From contig NZ_SMTG01000009.1 of NCBI RefSeq assembly GCF_004358165.1, positions 62,001-126,000 on the forward strand: a stretch of DNA of 64,000 nt. Direction: 5' to 3'. Position 1 is the first letter of the stretch, and every line of letters starts with the position of its first letter. The position numbers and the translations under genes are program-made. This stretch comes from Luteimonas terrae. Lineage in GTDB: Bacteria; Pseudomonadota; Gammaproteobacteria; Xanthomonadales; Xanthomonadaceae. Positions 34,135 to 44,162 of this stretch are shown piece by piece. Below the pieces are notes generated by a model. The model made no database searches, was not told the DNA's origin, and saw only the letters and a list, made by a program, of their open reading frames with translations.

Positions 34135-36477
34135 ATGTCCAAGCCCGACGCCGCCCTCGCCCGACGCATCGCCGAGACCATTGCCGCCGAAATCGCCGCC
34201 CAGCCCGCACAGGCCATCGCCGCGATCGAACTGCTCGACGAAGGCGCGACCGTGCCCTTCATCGCGCGTTACCGCAAGGAAGTCACCGGCGGTCTCGACG
34301 ACACGCAGCTGCGCAATCTCGAGGTGCGCCTGGTGTATCTGCGCGAACTGGAGGACCGGCGCGCCGCGATCCTGTCCAGCATCGACGAACAGGGCAAGCT
34401 GACCCCGGAACTGCGCGGCGACATCGAAGCGGCCGACAGCAAGGCACGGCTCGAGGATCTCTACCTGCCCTACAAGCAGAAGCGCCGCACACGTGCGCAG
34501 ATCGCGCGCGAGGCCGGCTTGGAGCCACTCGCCGATGGCCTGCTCGCCGATCCTACTCGGGTGCCCGAAGATTTCGCCGCCGGCTTCGTCGATGCCGACA
34601 AGGGCGTTGCCGATGCCAAGGCCGCGCTGGAAGGTGCACGCGCGATCCTGATGGAGCGTTGGGGCGAGGATGCCGCCCTGCTGGGCGAACTGCGCGACTG
34701 GCTCGACGCCAACGGCGTCATCCGCGCGAAGGTCGTCGCAGGCAAAGAGAGCGCAGCCGAGAAGTTCCAGGACTACTTCGACCACAGCGAAGCGCTGGCG
34801 AGGATTCCCTCGCATCGCCTGCTGGCGCTGTTCCGCGGCCGTCGCGAGGAATTCCTGACCCTCGAACTCGATCCGGGCAGCGACGCCGAACAGGGCAACG
34901 CGTATGCCGAAGGCCGCATCGCGCGCCACGCCGGCATCGCCGCGCAGTCGCGCGCGGCCGATGCCTGGCTGCTCAACGCCTGCCGCCTCGCGTGGCGCGC
35001 GAAGATCCACCTGCACCTGATGATCGATCTGTTCGGCAAGGCGCGCGAGAAGGCCGAGGCCGAAGCGATCACCGTGTTCGGCGACAACCTCAAAGACCTG
35101 CTGCTGGCCGCGCCCGCCGGCCCGAAGGCGGTGCTGGGTCTCGACCCGGGCATCCGCACCGGCTGCAAGGTCGCCGTGGTCGATGCGACCGGCAAGCTCG
35201 TCGCGACCGACACCATCTATCCGCACGAACCGCGCCGGCAGTGGGACCAGTCGCTGCATGCCTTGCGCAAGTTGTGCGTCGAGCACGGCGTGCAGCTGAT
35301 CGCGATCGGCAACGGCACCGCCTCGCGCGAGACCGACAAGCTGGCCGGCGATCTTTTGAAGCTGTTGCCCGAGCAGAAGATCCAGAAGATCGTCGTCAGC
35401 GAGGCCGGTGCATCGGTGTATTCGGCATCGGAAACGGCAGCGAAGGAATTCCCGGGTCTGGACGTGTCGCTGCGCGGCGCGGTGTCGATCGCGCGTCGGC
35501 TGCAGGACCCGCTGGCCGAGCTGGTCAAGATCGATCCCAAGGCGATCGGCGTGGGCCAGTACCAGCACGACGTCGACCAGTACCGCCTCGCCCGCGCACT
35601 CGACGCGCGTGTCGAGGACTGCGTGAACGCGGTTGGCGTGTTCGTGAACACCGCTTCGAGCGCGCTGCTGTCGCGCGTCTCCGGCCTGTCTTCGGGCGTG
35701 GCCGAGAACATCGTCGTGCACCGCGATGCGAACGGGCCGTTCAAGCGCCGCAAGGATCTGTTGAAAGTGCCGCGCCTCGGCGAGAAGACCTTCGAACAGT
35801 GCGCGGGCTTCCTGCGCATCGCCGATGGCGACGAGCCGCTCGACGCGTCCTCGGTGCACCCGGAGGCCTATCCGGTGGTCGAGCGCATCGCCGGCAGCAG
35901 CGGCCGCGACGTGCGGCAGATCATCGGCGACGGCGCCTTCGTGCGCGGGCTCAAGCCCGAACAGTTCACCGACGAGACGTTCGGCGTGCCGACCGTGCGC
36001 GACATCCTCAAGGAACTGGAGAAACCCGGCCGTGACCCGCGCCCCGAGTTCAAGGCCGCGCAGTTCGCCGACGGCGTCGAAGACATCAAGGACCTGCGCC
36101 CCGGCATGATTCTCGAAGGCGTGGTCAGCAACGTCGCCGCGTTCGGGGCCTTCGTCGACATCGGCGTGCACCAGGACGGACTGGTGCACATCTCCGCGCT
36201 GTCGGACACCTTCGTCAAGGACCCGCGCGACGTGGTCAAGGCGGGCGACATCGTCAAGGTGAAGGTGCTGGAGGTCGACGTGGCGCGCAAGCGCATCGCG
36301 CTGACCCGGCGCATGGACGATGTGCCCGGCGAGAAGCCGGCGCGCGAGATGCGCAGCGAATCGCGCGTACCCGGCGGCCCGCGCGGCGGACGACCGGGGG
36401 GCGGCAAGCCCGCGGCATCGGCGCCGCCGGCCAACAACGCGCTGGCCGATGCGTTCGCCCGCGCGCGGGGACGCTGA
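34135..36477 (+). CDS. tex: Tex-type RNA-binding transcription accessory protein
   Basis: A 780-residue Tex/YhgF protein. Segments in order: Tex N-terminal helices ([35 protein letters not shown]), a YqgF/RNase H-like domain ([18 protein letters not shown], about 330-450), helix-hairpin-helix elements ([38 protein letters not shown]) and a C-terminal S1 RNA-binding domain ([34 protein letters not shown], about 655-725). A low-complexity Gly/Arg/Pro tail ends the chain. Tex affects transcription fidelity and stress responses in several bacteria. Length and order are normal; ATG 34135 gives the standard start. Confidence 0.95.
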   Translation: MSKPDAALARRIAETIAAEIAAQPAQAIAAIELLDEGATVPFIARYRKEVTGGLDDTQLRNLEVRLVYLRELEDRRAAILSSIDEQGKLTPELRGDIEAADSKARLEDLYLPYKQKRRTRAQIAREAGLEPLADGLLADPTRVPEDFAAGFVDADKGVADAKAALEGARAILMERWGEDAALLGELRDWLDANGVIRAKVVAGKESAAEKFQDYFDHSEALARIPSHRLLALFRGRREEFLTLELDPGSDAEQGNAYAEGRIARHAGIAAQSRAADAWLLNACRLAWRAKIHLHLMIDLFGKAREKAEAEAITVFGDNLKDLLLAAPAGPKAVLGLDPGIRTGCKVAVVDATGKLVATDTIYPHEPRRQWDQSLHALRKLCVEHGVQLIAIGNGTASRETDKLAGDLLKLLPEQKIQKIVVSEAGASVYSASETAAKEFPGLDVSLRGAVSIARRLQDPLAELVKIDPKAIGVGQYQHDVDQYRLARALDARVEDCVNAVGVFVNTASSALLSRVSGLSSGVAENIVVHRDANGPFKRRKDLLKVPRLGEKTFEQCAGFLRIADGDEPLDASSVHPEAYPVVERIAGSSGRDVRQIIGDGAFVRGLKPEQFTDETFGVPTVRDILKELEKPGRDPRPEFKAAQFADGVEDIKDLRPGMILEGVVSNVAAFGAFVDIGVHQDGLVHISALSDTFVKDPRDVVKAGDIVKVKVLEVDVARKRIALTRRMDDVPGEKPAREMRSESRVPGGPRGGRPGGGKPAASAPPANNALADAFARARGR

Positions 36478-36490
36478 GATCGCAGTGTGG

Positions 36491-36518
36491 CGCGCGTCGA
36501 GTGCGCGCGCGACGCGCG
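36491..36518. terminator. Hairpin downstream of tex
   Basis: CGCGCGTCG (36491-36499) and CGACGCGCG (36510-36518) can pair around a 10-nt loop, 13 bp after the tex stop. No T-tract follows, so it is a candidate only. Confidence 0.45.
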
Positions 36519-36604
36519 GTGGAATTCAGATCCGCTCCACGCCTCGACGCGGACGCTGGTGACGCGGTCGCACCGGCCGCGCAACCGATGCATCGAGGTG
36601 CAAG

Positions 36605-36784
36605 ATGGCGCATCCCAGAAGCGGCAATGAAGGCGCGTTCGCCGACCAGAGCGCGGAAGGTCCTTCCGATCACAGCGAAGGCGATCGCAATCCCGACCAG
36701 GGCAGCGAATCGCTGGGTGGCGACGATGGCGACAAGGGCGGCGACACGCCGTCGCGCCAGGGCCCCGGCGCCGAACGCAGGTAA
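36605..36784 (+). CDS. Small, highly hydrophilic disordered protein (59 aa)
   Basis: ATG at 36605 (GAGGTG four bases upstream) opens a 59-residue frame ending TAA at 36784. It begins MAHPRSGNEGAFADQSAEGP and is composed almost entirely of Gly, Asp, Glu, Ser, Asn and Gln with hardly any hydrophobic residues (for example SDHSEGDRNPDQGSESLGGD). Such composition fits hydrophilin or KGG-type stress proteins, but no family is certain. A perfect 11-bp hairpin stands 15 bp after the stop. Its position among DUF892 and manganese catalase genes supports a stress role by inference. Confidence 0.6.
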   Translation: MAHPRSGNEGAFADQSAEGPSDHSEGDRNPDQGSESLGGDDGDKGGDTPSRQGPGAERR

Positions 36785-36799
36785 ACGCGTAGCCTGCTG

Positions 36800-36824
36800 A
36801 TCTCCCGGCGCGACGCCGGGAGAT
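36800..36824. terminator. Perfect 11-bp hairpin between convergent small genes
   Basis: ATCTCCCGGCG, loop CGA, CGCCGGGAGAT. It lies between the 59-aa gene (plus) and the 67-aa gene (minus), and could terminate both. Confidence 0.7.
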
Positions 36825-36881
36825 GCCGGGCGAGGTGCACGCGCAGCGCGGTTCGAGCGTGGCGCTTCCGGCGACGCGACG

Positions 36882-37085
36882 TCAGAGCACGCGGTACTCG
36901 CGTCCTGCGGTGTCGGTGAAGACGTGGCCCGACAGAGGATGCCCGACGAGCGTGCCGGGAATCACCGTGTCCGGGGTCACCATCTCCCAGGCCGTGCCCT
37001 GCTGACGCAGGGATCCACTGATCTCGGTCACGGGCGTCATCGCGCCATCGGCCGCCGGTTCGAACACGGTGTACATCGTCTGCAT
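36882..37085 (-). CDS. Small hypothetical protein (67 aa)
   Basis: A 67-residue soluble protein starting MQTMYTVFEPAADGAMTPVT and ending GHPLSGHVFTDTAGREYRVL, beta-rich by appearance. A GAGGAA stretch about 12 bases upstream is a plausible ribosome site. It matches no family I can name. It lies 89 bp downstream of the DUF892 gene at 37175-37687 on the same strand and could share its transcript. Confidence 0.55.
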   Translation of the reverse strand: MQTMYTVFEPAADGAMTPVTEISGSLRQQGTAWEMVTPDTVIPGTLVGHPLSGHVFTDTAGREYRVL

Positions 37086-37174
37086 CGGATCGGGTTCCTC
37101 GAAGGAGACGTGTGCAGGACACGGTGGGGCCGATGCAGCGCAGTCCACGCTGCAATCGGCCCGACGGTCCTGTG

Positions 37175-37687
37175 TTACTTGCGCGCGGTCACGCCTGGCG
37201 TTTCCGAACGTGCCAGGAACTCCTGCACGACCTCGGGCAGGTGCGCGGCGAGCCATTCGGACATCGCGACTTCCTGCTGCAGGATCTGCTCACAGACGCG
37301 CTTGGTCTCGTGGTCGCCCACCACCTCGGCCGCGGCGATCAGTGCGGTGTACGAGGCGATCTCGACGTTCTCGAACACGTAGCCGGCCATCGCGCCCTTG
37401 ACGATCTCGTCGCTCGCGGTCATGCCGCCGATCGCCTGCCCGAGCGCGGCGAGCTTGCCCATGGTGTCCTTGACCACCGACGGCGAACCGTCGAGACGCG
37501 CGATGCAGCCTTCGAGCGCCTGCTGCTGGCCCAGCGTTTCCTCGATGTGCTCCTCGATACGCGCCTTCAGACGCGGGTAGTGCTCGATGCGGGCGGCCTG
37601 GGCCTTGAGCATCTTCTCGGCCTGCTGCTCCATGGCATGGGCATCGCGCAGCCAGTCGAGCAGATGTTCGCGGGCGTCCGTCGTCAT
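37175..37687 (-). CDS. DUF892 (YciF-type) ferritin-like protein, second copy
   Basis: A 170-residue four-helix protein: DAREHLLDWLRDAHAMEQQAEKMLKAQAARIEHYPRLKARIEEHIEETLGQQQALEG, later FENVEIASYTALIAAAEVVGDHETKRVCEQILQQEVAMSEWLAAHLPEVVQEFL. The Glu/His pattern in the helices is that of the DUF892 diiron-like site. It is clearly diverged from the copy at 31723-32217 and belongs to the subgroup starting with a long AMEQQAE helix. It is divergent from the manganese catalase gene, with 278 bp between that contain an inverted repeat. Confidence 0.88.
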   Translation of the reverse strand: MTTDAREHLLDWLRDAHAMEQQAEKMLKAQAARIEHYPRLKARIEEHIEETLGQQQALEGCIARLDGSPSVVKDTMGKLAALGQAIGGMTASDEIVKGAMAGYVFENVEIASYTALIAAAEVVGDHETKRVCEQILQQEVAMSEWLAAHLPEVVQEFLARSETPGVTARK

Positions 37688-37801
37688 GTCGTTCTCCAAT
37701 GGAAGGGGCAGGCGAGCGTGTCCATGTCGCGGTGGAGCAAGCGCGAATTCCGTGCGCGCACGTGGGTGTCGAAATCGGCGCGCGGGTAACACCTGCGTGT
37801 C

Positions 37802-37820
37802 GCCTGCAAGCCCTGCAGGC
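37802..37820. promoter_or_regulatory. Inverted repeat between the divergent DUF892 and Mn-catalase genes
   Basis: GCCTGCA, spacer AGCCC, TGCAGGC stands about midway in the 278-bp divergent region. It could be an operator shared by both stress genes. Evidence is symmetry and position only. Confidence 0.35.
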
Positions 37821-37965
37821 ACGCACATGCGCCATGCGAATCGCCGCGGTGGATTCGCGATTGCTTGATGCATGCGCTGTTGCTGTGGGCGCTCCTGGAC
37901 ACACGACGCCGCGCGACTGCCGGCGACCAGGCTCCCGACCCCACCCGACCCAAGGCAGGTGACGC

Positions 37966-38850
37966 ATGTTCATGCACAACAAGAAGCTGCAGTACACGGT
38001 CCGCGTACGCGAGAGCAATCCGCATCTGGCGACATTGATGCTCGAACAGTTCGGCGGCCCGCAGGGCGAACTGGCCGCCGCGATGCGCTACTTCACCCAG
38101 GCGCTGGCCGAAGACGATGCAGGCCGCAAGGATCTGTTCTTCGACATCGCGACCGAGGAACTCAGCCACCTGGAAATCATCGGCTCGATCATCACCATGC
38201 TCAACAAGGGCGCCAAGGGCGAACTCGCCGAGGGCATGGAGGAGATGGCCGAGATGCGCCACCTCACCGGCAACAGCACCAGCCAGACGCAGGCGATCCT
38301 GTACGGCAACGGTCCGGCGCTGGTGAATTCCAGCGGTGTGCCGTGGACGGCTGGCTACGTCGACACCATCGGCGAGCCCACGGCGGACCTGCGCTCGAAC
38401 ATCGCCGCCGAAGCGCGCGCGAAGATGGTCTACGAGCGCCTGATCACCGTGACCGACGACCCCGGCATCCAGGATGCGCTGACGTTCCTGATGACGCGCG
38501 AGGTGGCGCACCAGAAGGCGTTCGAGAAAGCCCTGTACTCGATCACGCCGAACTTCCCGCCGGGCAAGCTGCCGGGCAATCCGGCCTATACCGACGTCTA
38601 CTACGACATGTCGCACGGCGACGACGTGGTCGCGTCTTGGAATTCTGGCGAACTGTGGACGCCGGTGTCCGAGCGCGAGCAGCAGGCCGCGGTCGACGGC
38701 GGCGACGGGCTGGCCACGGTCGAACTCAAACCGGCCGAAGCGGCCGCGCTCGAGGCGTTCGCGGCGCGCACCGCGTCCGTGCCCGATGCCAATCCGGTCA
38801 CCGGCGCGGAACTCGGCGCAGGTCCCGGCGCCGGCGCGGTGCTGCGCTGA
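37966..38850 (+). CDS. Manganese catalase
   Basis: A 294-residue non-heme catalase (KatN type). The di-manganese ligands lie in the four-helix core: GGPQGELAAAMRYFTQALAE, IATEELSHLEIIGSII, SNIAAEARAKMVYERLI and TREVAHQKAFEKAL. The family segment GVPWTAGYVDTIGEP and the C-terminal strand region PAYTDVYYDMSHG are also present. It splits hydrogen peroxide in the cytoplasm and is commonly found with DUF892 proteins in stress islands, as here. The C-terminal 60 residues are Ala/Glu-rich and variable. ATG 37966 (MFMHN) follows GGTGACGC; a second Met at codon 3 is an alternative. Confidence 0.93.
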   Translation: MFMHNKKLQYTVRVRESNPHLATLMLEQFGGPQGELAAAMRYFTQALAEDDAGRKDLFFDIATEELSHLEIIGSIITMLNKGAKGELAEGMEEMAEMRHLTGNSTSQTQAILYGNGPALVNSSGVPWTAGYVDTIGEPTADLRSNIAAEARAKMVYERLITVTDDPGIQDALTFLMTREVAHQKAFEKALYSITPNFPPGKLPGNPAYTDVYYDMSHGDDVVASWNSGELWTPVSEREQQAAVDGGDGLATVELKPAEAAALEAFAARTASVPDANPVTGAELGAGPGAGAVLR

Positions 38851-38896
38851 CGGCATGGCGGCGCCGCGTGCACGGTCGACGCGGCGCCAGCAGACG

Positions 38897-39454
38897 ATGC
38901 AGCAGTCATCCCCACCCCTCGCACTGCTGATCGTCGACATGGTCAGCACGTTCGATTTCCCACGCGGCGCGTCCTTGAGGCGCGCCGCGCACGGGATTGC
39001 GCCGCGACTCGCGGCGCTCAAGGCCCGGGTCAAGGCCGCGGGCGGGCTGTGCGTCTACGCGAACGACAACTTCGCCGACTGGAGCAGCGACTTCCAGACG
39101 CTGGTGCAGCTGGCACGCCAGTCACCGGCGCGCGAGGTGCTCGAGCCGATTGCGCCGGACGCCGACGATGCGCACGTGCTCAAGCCGCGCCATTCGGCGT
39201 TCCACCAGACCGCGCTGCATCACCTGCTCAAGTCTCGCGACGTCGCGCGCGTGCTGGTCACCGGCGTCTCGACCGAATCCTGTGTGCTGGCCACGGCACT
39301 CGATGCGCGCATCCGCGAACTCGAGGTCTGCGTGGTCTCCGACTGCGTCGCATCGAGCAGTCCGGCGCGGCGCATGCACGCCCTCGCGGTGCTGCGCCAC
39401 TGCGACATCCCGGTGCGGGCCGCAGCGCGCGCGCTCCACGCGCGCCGGGCCTGA
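38897..39454 (+). CDS. Isochorismatase-like cysteine hydrolase
   Basis: A 185-residue single-domain hydrolase. The catalytic triad of the family is visible: Asp14 (LLIVDMVSTFDFPRG), Lys96 (HVLKPRHSAF) and Cys129 (VTGVSTESCVLATALDA). A cis-peptide GVSTES region precedes the cysteine, as in nicotinamidase-like enzymes. The substrate is unknown. I use ATG 38897; ATG 38855 would add an Arg-rich tail. It follows manganese catalase after 46 bp on the same strand and may be cotranscribed. Confidence 0.82.
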   Translation: MQQSSPPLALLIVDMVSTFDFPRGASLRRAAHGIAPRLAALKARVKAAGGLCVYANDNFADWSSDFQTLVQLARQSPAREVLEPIAPDADDAHVLKPRHSAFHQTALHHLLKSRDVARVLVTGVSTESCVLATALDARIRELEVCVVSDCVASSSPARRMHALAVLRHCDIPVRAAARALHARRA

Positions 39455-39458
39455 TCGC

Positions 39459-39641
39459 TCAGCCGCGCTGGGCGAGATGGTTGCGCACGGCCTCGGACGT
39501 CGAACCGACGGCGTCCACGGCCTCGCGCAGTTCGTCTTCCGAGACGCCCAGTGCCTGGGTCCAGTACTGCACTTCGTAGTCTTCGCTCAGATTGATGCGG
39601 TCGCGGTCCGGCGTGCCGGTGTTGCGCTTGTCGTCGCTCAT
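39459..39641 (-). CDS. DUF3606 small protein
   Basis: A 60-residue protein: DRDRINLSEDYEVQYWTQALGVSEDELREAVDAVGSTSEAVRNHLAQ is the complete DUF3606 domain, found in many proteobacteria beside stress proteins; function unknown. AGGAG lies eight bases before the ATG. Its start overlaps the stop of the SemiSWEET-like gene by four bases (ATGA), so the two are coupled. It is convergent with the cysteine hydrolase gene, only 4 bp away. Confidence 0.88.
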   Translation of the reverse strand: MSDDKRNTGTPDRDRINLSEDYEVQYWTQALGVSEDELREAVDAVGSTSEAVRNHLAQRG

Positions 39642-39979
39642 GTGGGGTCTCCTGCAGCGGCTGGGTGGGCGGTGTCGGCGCGTGCGTCGGGCGCCGGTGT
39701 CGGGTCTGCGCCGCGTGCGGATGCGTGGCGGCGATGACGCCAGGTCACGATCTGTCCGAACACCGCGGTGGCGAGGATGCAGACATTGGTGACGATGAAG
39801 ACCCAGTCGCCGACGAGCGCGCTGTAGGTCACGAAGCCGGTGGACGCTGCGATCTGGCCGATGAACAGCCAGCGCGAGACGCCCTGCGCGTTGCGGTCTC
39901 GGACCTGGGTGGCGATCTGCCGGATCAGCGTCGCCAACAGGATCGCGGACGCGAGCCATCCGATCAGCTCAGGCGGCAT
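39638..39979 (-). CDS. SemiSWEET/PQ-loop-like small membrane protein
   Basis: A 113-residue protein with three transmembrane helices (about 5-22, 37-57, 60-80). A positively charged loop (ATQVRDRNAQGVSRW) between helices 1 and 2, and the pattern ELIGWLASAILLATLIRQI ... WLFIGQIAASTGFVTYSALVGDWVFIVTNVCILATA, are typical of the SemiSWEET triple-helix bundle, which can dimerise to carry sugars. The family's PQ dipeptide is replaced (RQ), so transport of a sugar is only a guess. The C-terminal tail is Ala/Pro/Asp-rich. It is divergent from glgA. Confidence 0.65.
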   Translation of the reverse strand: MPPELIGWLASAILLATLIRQIATQVRDRNAQGVSRWLFIGQIAASTGFVTYSALVGDWVFIVTNVCILATAVFGQIVTWRHRRHASARGADPTPAPDARADTAHPAAAGDPT

Positions 39980-40347
39980 CTGCCACCACGCCGGTCGTGC
40001 GACACGCGACGATGCGCAGCGCGCCTTGGCGCGTTGCCGGTGTGCTCAAGCGCTGCACTGCCCGTTGCATGCCCCGCATCAGCGTCTCCGTTCGGAAGGA
40101 AGGCGGAGACTGGCGTCGGCGTCGAGGCGCAAACGTGAATCCTGTGCGCGTCGGGCGCGGCTGCGTCCTGACGTGCACGCGCCTGCGAAAGTTGCACGCG
40201 CTGTCTTCAAACCGTCATCCGGATTCACGCGCGCATGATGACGCGCTGCCGATAGTCCGTGCCAGACGCCCCCAGAAGGCGTTGCTGTTCCGGCAACACT
40301 GCCGTGCACCTCGGCAGCCGAACCACCTCCCCCTGGATCGAACCGTT
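39980..40347. other. Non-coding divergent region before the glg/tre operon
   Basis: 368 bp separate the SemiSWEET-like gene and glgA. I see no convincing gene or hairpin. CGTGAATCCTG (about 40133) recurs at about 31571, upstream of the DUF892 gene, and GGATTCACGCGCGCATGATGACGCG near 40220 could hold the glgA promoter, but no standard -35/-10 pair is convincing. Regulation by a stress sigma factor is possible but unproven. Confidence 0.4.
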
Positions 40348-41931
40348 ATGCCCGCTCCCGACAGCGCCGGCCGCACACGACGTGCAGCCAGTGCAGGCGC
40401 CCTGCGCTCGAAATCCCCCCGGCTCCGAGATGCGAAGGGCCGCTTCCAGCGTTGCCTCGTCGCCACCGCGCCGTGCGCACCGGATGCACATCGCTCGCTG
40501 TTCGTGACGTCGGAGATGAGCGACTTCATCAAGGCCGGCGGCCTGGGTGAAGTGGCCGCCGCGCTGCCGCGCGCACTGCGCGACCGGCACGACGTGCGCG
40601 TGCTGATTCCCGGTTACCAGGCGGTGCTCGAACGGGCGATCGGCGCGGAAGTTGTCGGCCGCATCGAGGCGCATGCGGACCTGCCGGCCTGCGAGATCGC
40701 CCTGGTGCATCAGCCTGACGGCCTGCCGGTGTACATCCTGCTCAACGCTGCACTGTTTGCACGGCCGGGTTCGCCCTATGTGACTGCCGAGGGCGTCGAG
40801 TGGGACGACAACGCCTTGCGCTTCGCCACGCTCTCGTACGCGGCGGCGCAGATCGCCGCGGGCGCCGCCGGTCTGGACTGGACGCCGGAACTGCTGCATC
40901 TCAACGACTGGCCCTGCGCGTTGGCGGCCGGCTATCTGCGCTGGTCGGGTACGCCGGTGCCGAGCCTGCTGACGATCCACAACCTCGCCTACCAGGGCCT
41001 GTTCCCGCACGCCATGGCCGGCGCGCTGGGCGTGCCCGATGCGGCGCGCGATGCGCTCGACTTCTACGGACGCCTGTCGTTCCTGCAGGCGGGCATCGTG
41101 TTCGCCGACCAGGTCAACACGGTCAGCATCAGCTATGCGCAGCAGATCACCGGGCCGGAACTGGGCTGCGGCCTCGACGAGCTGCTGGCGCGCCGCGCCG
41201 CGGCGGGGCGGCTGAGCGGCATCGTCAACGGCATCGATCCCAGCTACGACCCGCGCACCGACACGCACCTGCAGGTGCCCTTCAGCGTGAACCAGTGGCA
41301 GGGCAAGAACGTCAACGCGCAGCACGTGCGCCGCGCCTTCCATCTGCCGCAGAGCCGTGGCCCGCTGTTCGCGGTGGTCTCGCGCCTGGTACACCAGAAG
41401 GGTCTGGACCTGGTGGTGGACGTGGCGCCGCAGATCGCCGCGGCCGGTGGACAGATCGTGTTCGTCGGCCAGGGCGAGCGCCCGATCGAGCAGTCGGTGC
41501 GCGCGTTGTGCGCGCGCTATCCCGCGCACGTCGCGGCGATGATCGGCTTCGAGGAAGCCACCGCGCGCCGCGTCTACGCAGGCTCCGACTTCCTGCTGAT
41601 GCCCTCGCGCTTCGAACCTTGCGGCCTCAGCCAGATGTACGCGCAGCGCTTCGGCAGCCTGCCGATCGCGCATGCGACCGGCGGCCTGATCGATACCGTC
41701 GACGACGGCGTGACCGGCTTCCTGTTCGCCGAGCCGTCGGCCGATGCGCTGCGCCGCTGCGTGGGACGCGCGTTCCGCACATGGCGCCAGCCGACGCTGC
41801 TGTCGGCGATGCGTCGCGCGGCGATGCTGACGCCGTCGGGCTGGGAACGCGCCGGCGCGCGCTATGCCGAGCTGTACACGCGGACCACGACGACGCGCGC
41901 GAACGCCACGCGGATGCGGGCGGTCGGATGA
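40348..41931 (+). CDS. glgA: Glycogen synthase (GT5)
   Basis: A 527-residue ADP-glucose-type glycogen synthase. After an unusual basic N-terminal extension of about 50 residues comes [27 protein letters not shown], where the usual KTGGL reads KAGGL. Further motifs are [80 protein letters not shown] and [13 protein letters not shown]. It extends alpha-1,4-glucan. No in-frame Met lies between 40348 and the domain start, so the extension is probably real. The stop overlaps the glgB start (ATGA). It is the first gene of a six-enzyme operon. Confidence 0.93.
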   Translation: MPAPDSAGRTRRAASAGALRSKSPRLRDAKGRFQRCLVATAPCAPDAHRSLFVTSEMSDFIKAGGLGEVAAALPRALRDRHDVRVLIPGYQAVLERAIGAEVVGRIEAHADLPACEIALVHQPDGLPVYILLNAALFARPGSPYVTAEGVEWDDNALRFATLSYAAAQIAAGAAGLDWTPELLHLNDWPCALAAGYLRWSGTPVPSLLTIHNLAYQGLFPHAMAGALGVPDAARDALDFYGRLSFLQAGIVFADQVNTVSISYAQQITGPELGCGLDELLARRAAAGRLSGIVNGIDPSYDPRTDTHLQVPFSVNQWQGKNVNAQHVRRAFHLPQSRGPLFAVVSRLVHQKGLDLVVDVAPQIAAAGGQIVFVGQGERPIEQSVRALCARYPAHVAAMIGFEEATARRVYAGSDFLLMPSRFEPCGLSQMYAQRFGSLPIAHATGGLIDTVDDGVTGFLFAEPSADALRRCVGRAFRTWRQPTLLSAMRRAAMLTPSGWERAGARYAELYTRTTTTRANATRMRAVG

Positions 41932-44162
41932 CGGACGGCATGGACGACCGCATGGCCCACACGGACGGACTCGACGCGGTCGATCAGGAACGCCAGGACG
42001 CGATCCTGCCGGCATCGCTCGACGCGGTGCTCGAAGGCTGGCCGACCGACGCCTTCGCCTGCCTGGGCCCGCACGGCACCGACGACGGACGCTGCCGGGT
42101 CACGGTGATGGCGCAGGGTGCGCGCGGCGTGGCGCTGGTAACAGACAGCGAAGTACTCGCGATGCGCCCCACCGACGCGCGCGGCCTGTTCGAATGGACC
42201 TTGCCGGCCGCCAGCGCATATCGCCTGCGCATCGACTGGCCCGGCGGCGTGCAGGACACCGAGGACCCGTATCGCTTCGGCACGGTGCTCGATGACGCGA
42301 CCGTGCAATTGCTGGCTGCCGGCGATCCCGATGCGATCCGCCACGCGCTCGGCGCGCACGCCGTGACCCATGAAGGTGTCGTCGGCACGCGCTTCGCGGT
42401 CTGGGCGCCGAATGCGCGGCGTGTCGCCGTGGTCGGCGAGTTCAACGGCTGGGACGCGCGCCGCCATCCGATGCGCCTGCGCCACGACGCCGGCGTGTGG
42501 GAGCTGTTCCTGCCGCAGACCCTGGCCGGCCAGCGCTACAAGTACGCGATCACCTCGGCCGATGGCGCGATGCTGCCGCAGAAGGCCGATCCGCTGGCGC
42601 GCTGCACCGAGCCGCCGCCGGCGACCGCGTCGATCGTGCCCGCGCCGTCCACGCACGTCTGGCGCGACGCGGCCTGGATGGCCGGCCGCGCCGCACGCGG
42701 CGACGCGCCGGTGAGCATCTTCGAGGTCCACGCGGCCTCGTGGCGCCGCAACGACGACGGCAGCCCGCTGGACTGGGATGCGCTGGCGGCGACGCTGGTG
42801 CCCTATGTGCGCGATCTGGGATTCACCCACGTCGAACTGCTGCCGGTCAGCGAACATCCCTTCGGCGGTTCCTGGGGCTACCAGCCGATCGGCCTGTACG
42901 CGCCGACCGCACGCCATGGCGATCCCGAAGGCTTCGCGCGCTTCGTCGATGCCTGCCATCGCGCCGGGGTCGGCGTCATCGTCGACTGGGTGGGCGCGCA
43001 CTTCCCCGACGATGCGCACGGCCTGCAGCGCTTCGACGGCACCGCGCTCTACGAACATGCCGACCCGAAGGAAGGCCTGCACCGCGACTGGAACACGCTG
43101 ATCTACAACTACGGCCGCAACGAAGTCGCCGGCTATCTGGTCGGCAGCGCGCTGGAGTGGATCGAACGCTTCCATCTCGACGGCCTGCGTGTCGATGCCG
43201 TCGCCTCGATGCTCTACCGCGACTACAGCCGCGGCGACGGCGAGTGGGTGCCCAACGAGCACGGCGGCCGCGAGAACCTGCAGGCGGTGGCGTTCCTGCG
43301 CCGGCTCAACGATGCGATCCGCAGCCGCCACCCCGACGTCTGGGTGATGGCCGAGGAATCGACCGCATGGCCAGGCGTCACCGCGCCGACCGGCGACGGC
43401 GGCCTGGGCTTCTCGCACAAATGGAACATGGGCTGGATGCACGACACGCTGCAGTACATGCAGCGCGACCCGGTGCATCGCGCACATCACCACAGCGAGA
43501 TGACGTTCGGCATGGTCTACGCGTTCTCCGAACGCTTCGTGCTGCCGCTCTCGCACGATGAAGTCGTGCACGGCAAGGGCGCGCTGCTGTCGAAGATGCC
43601 GGGCGACGACTGGCAGCAGCACGCGAACCTGCGCGCCTACTACGGCTTCATGTGGGCGCATCCGGGCCGCAAGCTGCTCTTCATGGGCGGCGAGATCGGC
43701 CAGCGTCGCGAGTGGTCGCACGACCGCGAGATCGACTGGTCGCTGCTGGACGCGCCTCGTCATGCGGGCCTGCAGCGTCTGGTCGGCGATCTCAACGGGC
43801 TGCTGCGCGCGCATACCGCGCTGCACGCCGACGACGACCGGCCCGAGGGCTTCGAGTGGAGCGTCGGCGACGACCACGCCAACAGCGTGTTCGCCTTCAT
43901 CCGCCACGACCGCGCCAGCGGCCGTGAGGTGCTGGCGGTCAGCAACATGACGCCGCAGGTGCATCACGGGTATCGCGTCGGCGTGCCGCGTGCGGGTCGC
44001 TGGCGCGAGATCCTCAACACCGACAGCGCCTTCTACGGCGGCAGCAACGTCGGCAACGGCGGCAGCCTGCACACGGTGGCCGACAGCATGCACGGCCATG
44101 CGCAATCCCTGTCGCTGACCCTGCCGCCGCTGGCGACGCTGTGGCTCGAATGCGAAAGCTGA
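41928..44162 (+). CDS. glgB: 1,4-alpha-glucan branching enzyme (GH13)
   Basis: A 744-residue GlgB. Domain order: N1 (about 30-130), CBM48 (about 140-240, [24 protein letters not shown]), catalytic barrel and C-terminal beta domain. Catalytic residues sit in [18 protein letters not shown] (nucleophile Asp), [12 protein letters not shown] (acid/base Glu) and [13 protein letters not shown] (third Asp). The enzyme cuts alpha-1,4 chains and rejoins them as alpha-1,6 branches. The start overlaps the glgA stop by four bases; the coding end runs 13 bp past the treZ ATG, so translation is coupled along the operon. Confidence 0.95.
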   Translation: MTDGMDDRMAHTDGLDAVDQERQDAILPASLDAVLEGWPTDAFACLGPHGTDDGRCRVTVMAQGARGVALVTDSEVLAMRPTDARGLFEWTLPAASAYRLRIDWPGGVQDTEDPYRFGTVLDDATVQLLAAGDPDAIRHALGAHAVTHEGVVGTRFAVWAPNARRVAVVGEFNGWDARRHPMRLRHDAGVWELFLPQTLAGQRYKYAITSADGAMLPQKADPLARCTEPPPATASIVPAPSTHVWRDAAWMAGRAARGDAPVSIFEVHAASWRRNDDGSPLDWDALAATLVPYVRDLGFTHVELLPVSEHPFGGSWGYQPIGLYAPTARHGDPEGFARFVDACHRAGVGVIVDWVGAHFPDDAHGLQRFDGTALYEHADPKEGLHRDWNTLIYNYGRNEVAGYLVGSALEWIERFHLDGLRVDAVASMLYRDYSRGDGEWVPNEHGGRENLQAVAFLRRLNDAIRSRHPDVWVMAEESTAWPGVTAPTGDGGLGFSHKWNMGWMHDTLQYMQRDPVHRAHHHSEMTFGMVYAFSERFVLPLSHDEVVHGKGALLSKMPGDDWQQHANLRAYYGFMWAHPGRKLLFMGGEIGQRREWSHDREIDWSLLDAPRHAGLQRLVGDLNGLLRAHTALHADDDRPEGFEWSVGDDHANSVFAFIRHDRASGREVLAVSNMTPQVHHGYRVGVPRAGRWREILNTDSAFYGGSNVGNGGSLHTVADSMHGHAQSLSLTLPPLATLWLECES

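Noticed and set aside
36530..40226. GGATTC or GGAATTC upstream of several stress genes (about 36530, 37751, 37851, 40135, 40219 and 31575)
   Set aside because: The distances to start codons vary from about 55 to 155 bp and no common second element 15-18 bp away is visible, so a sigma-factor motif cannot be claimed.
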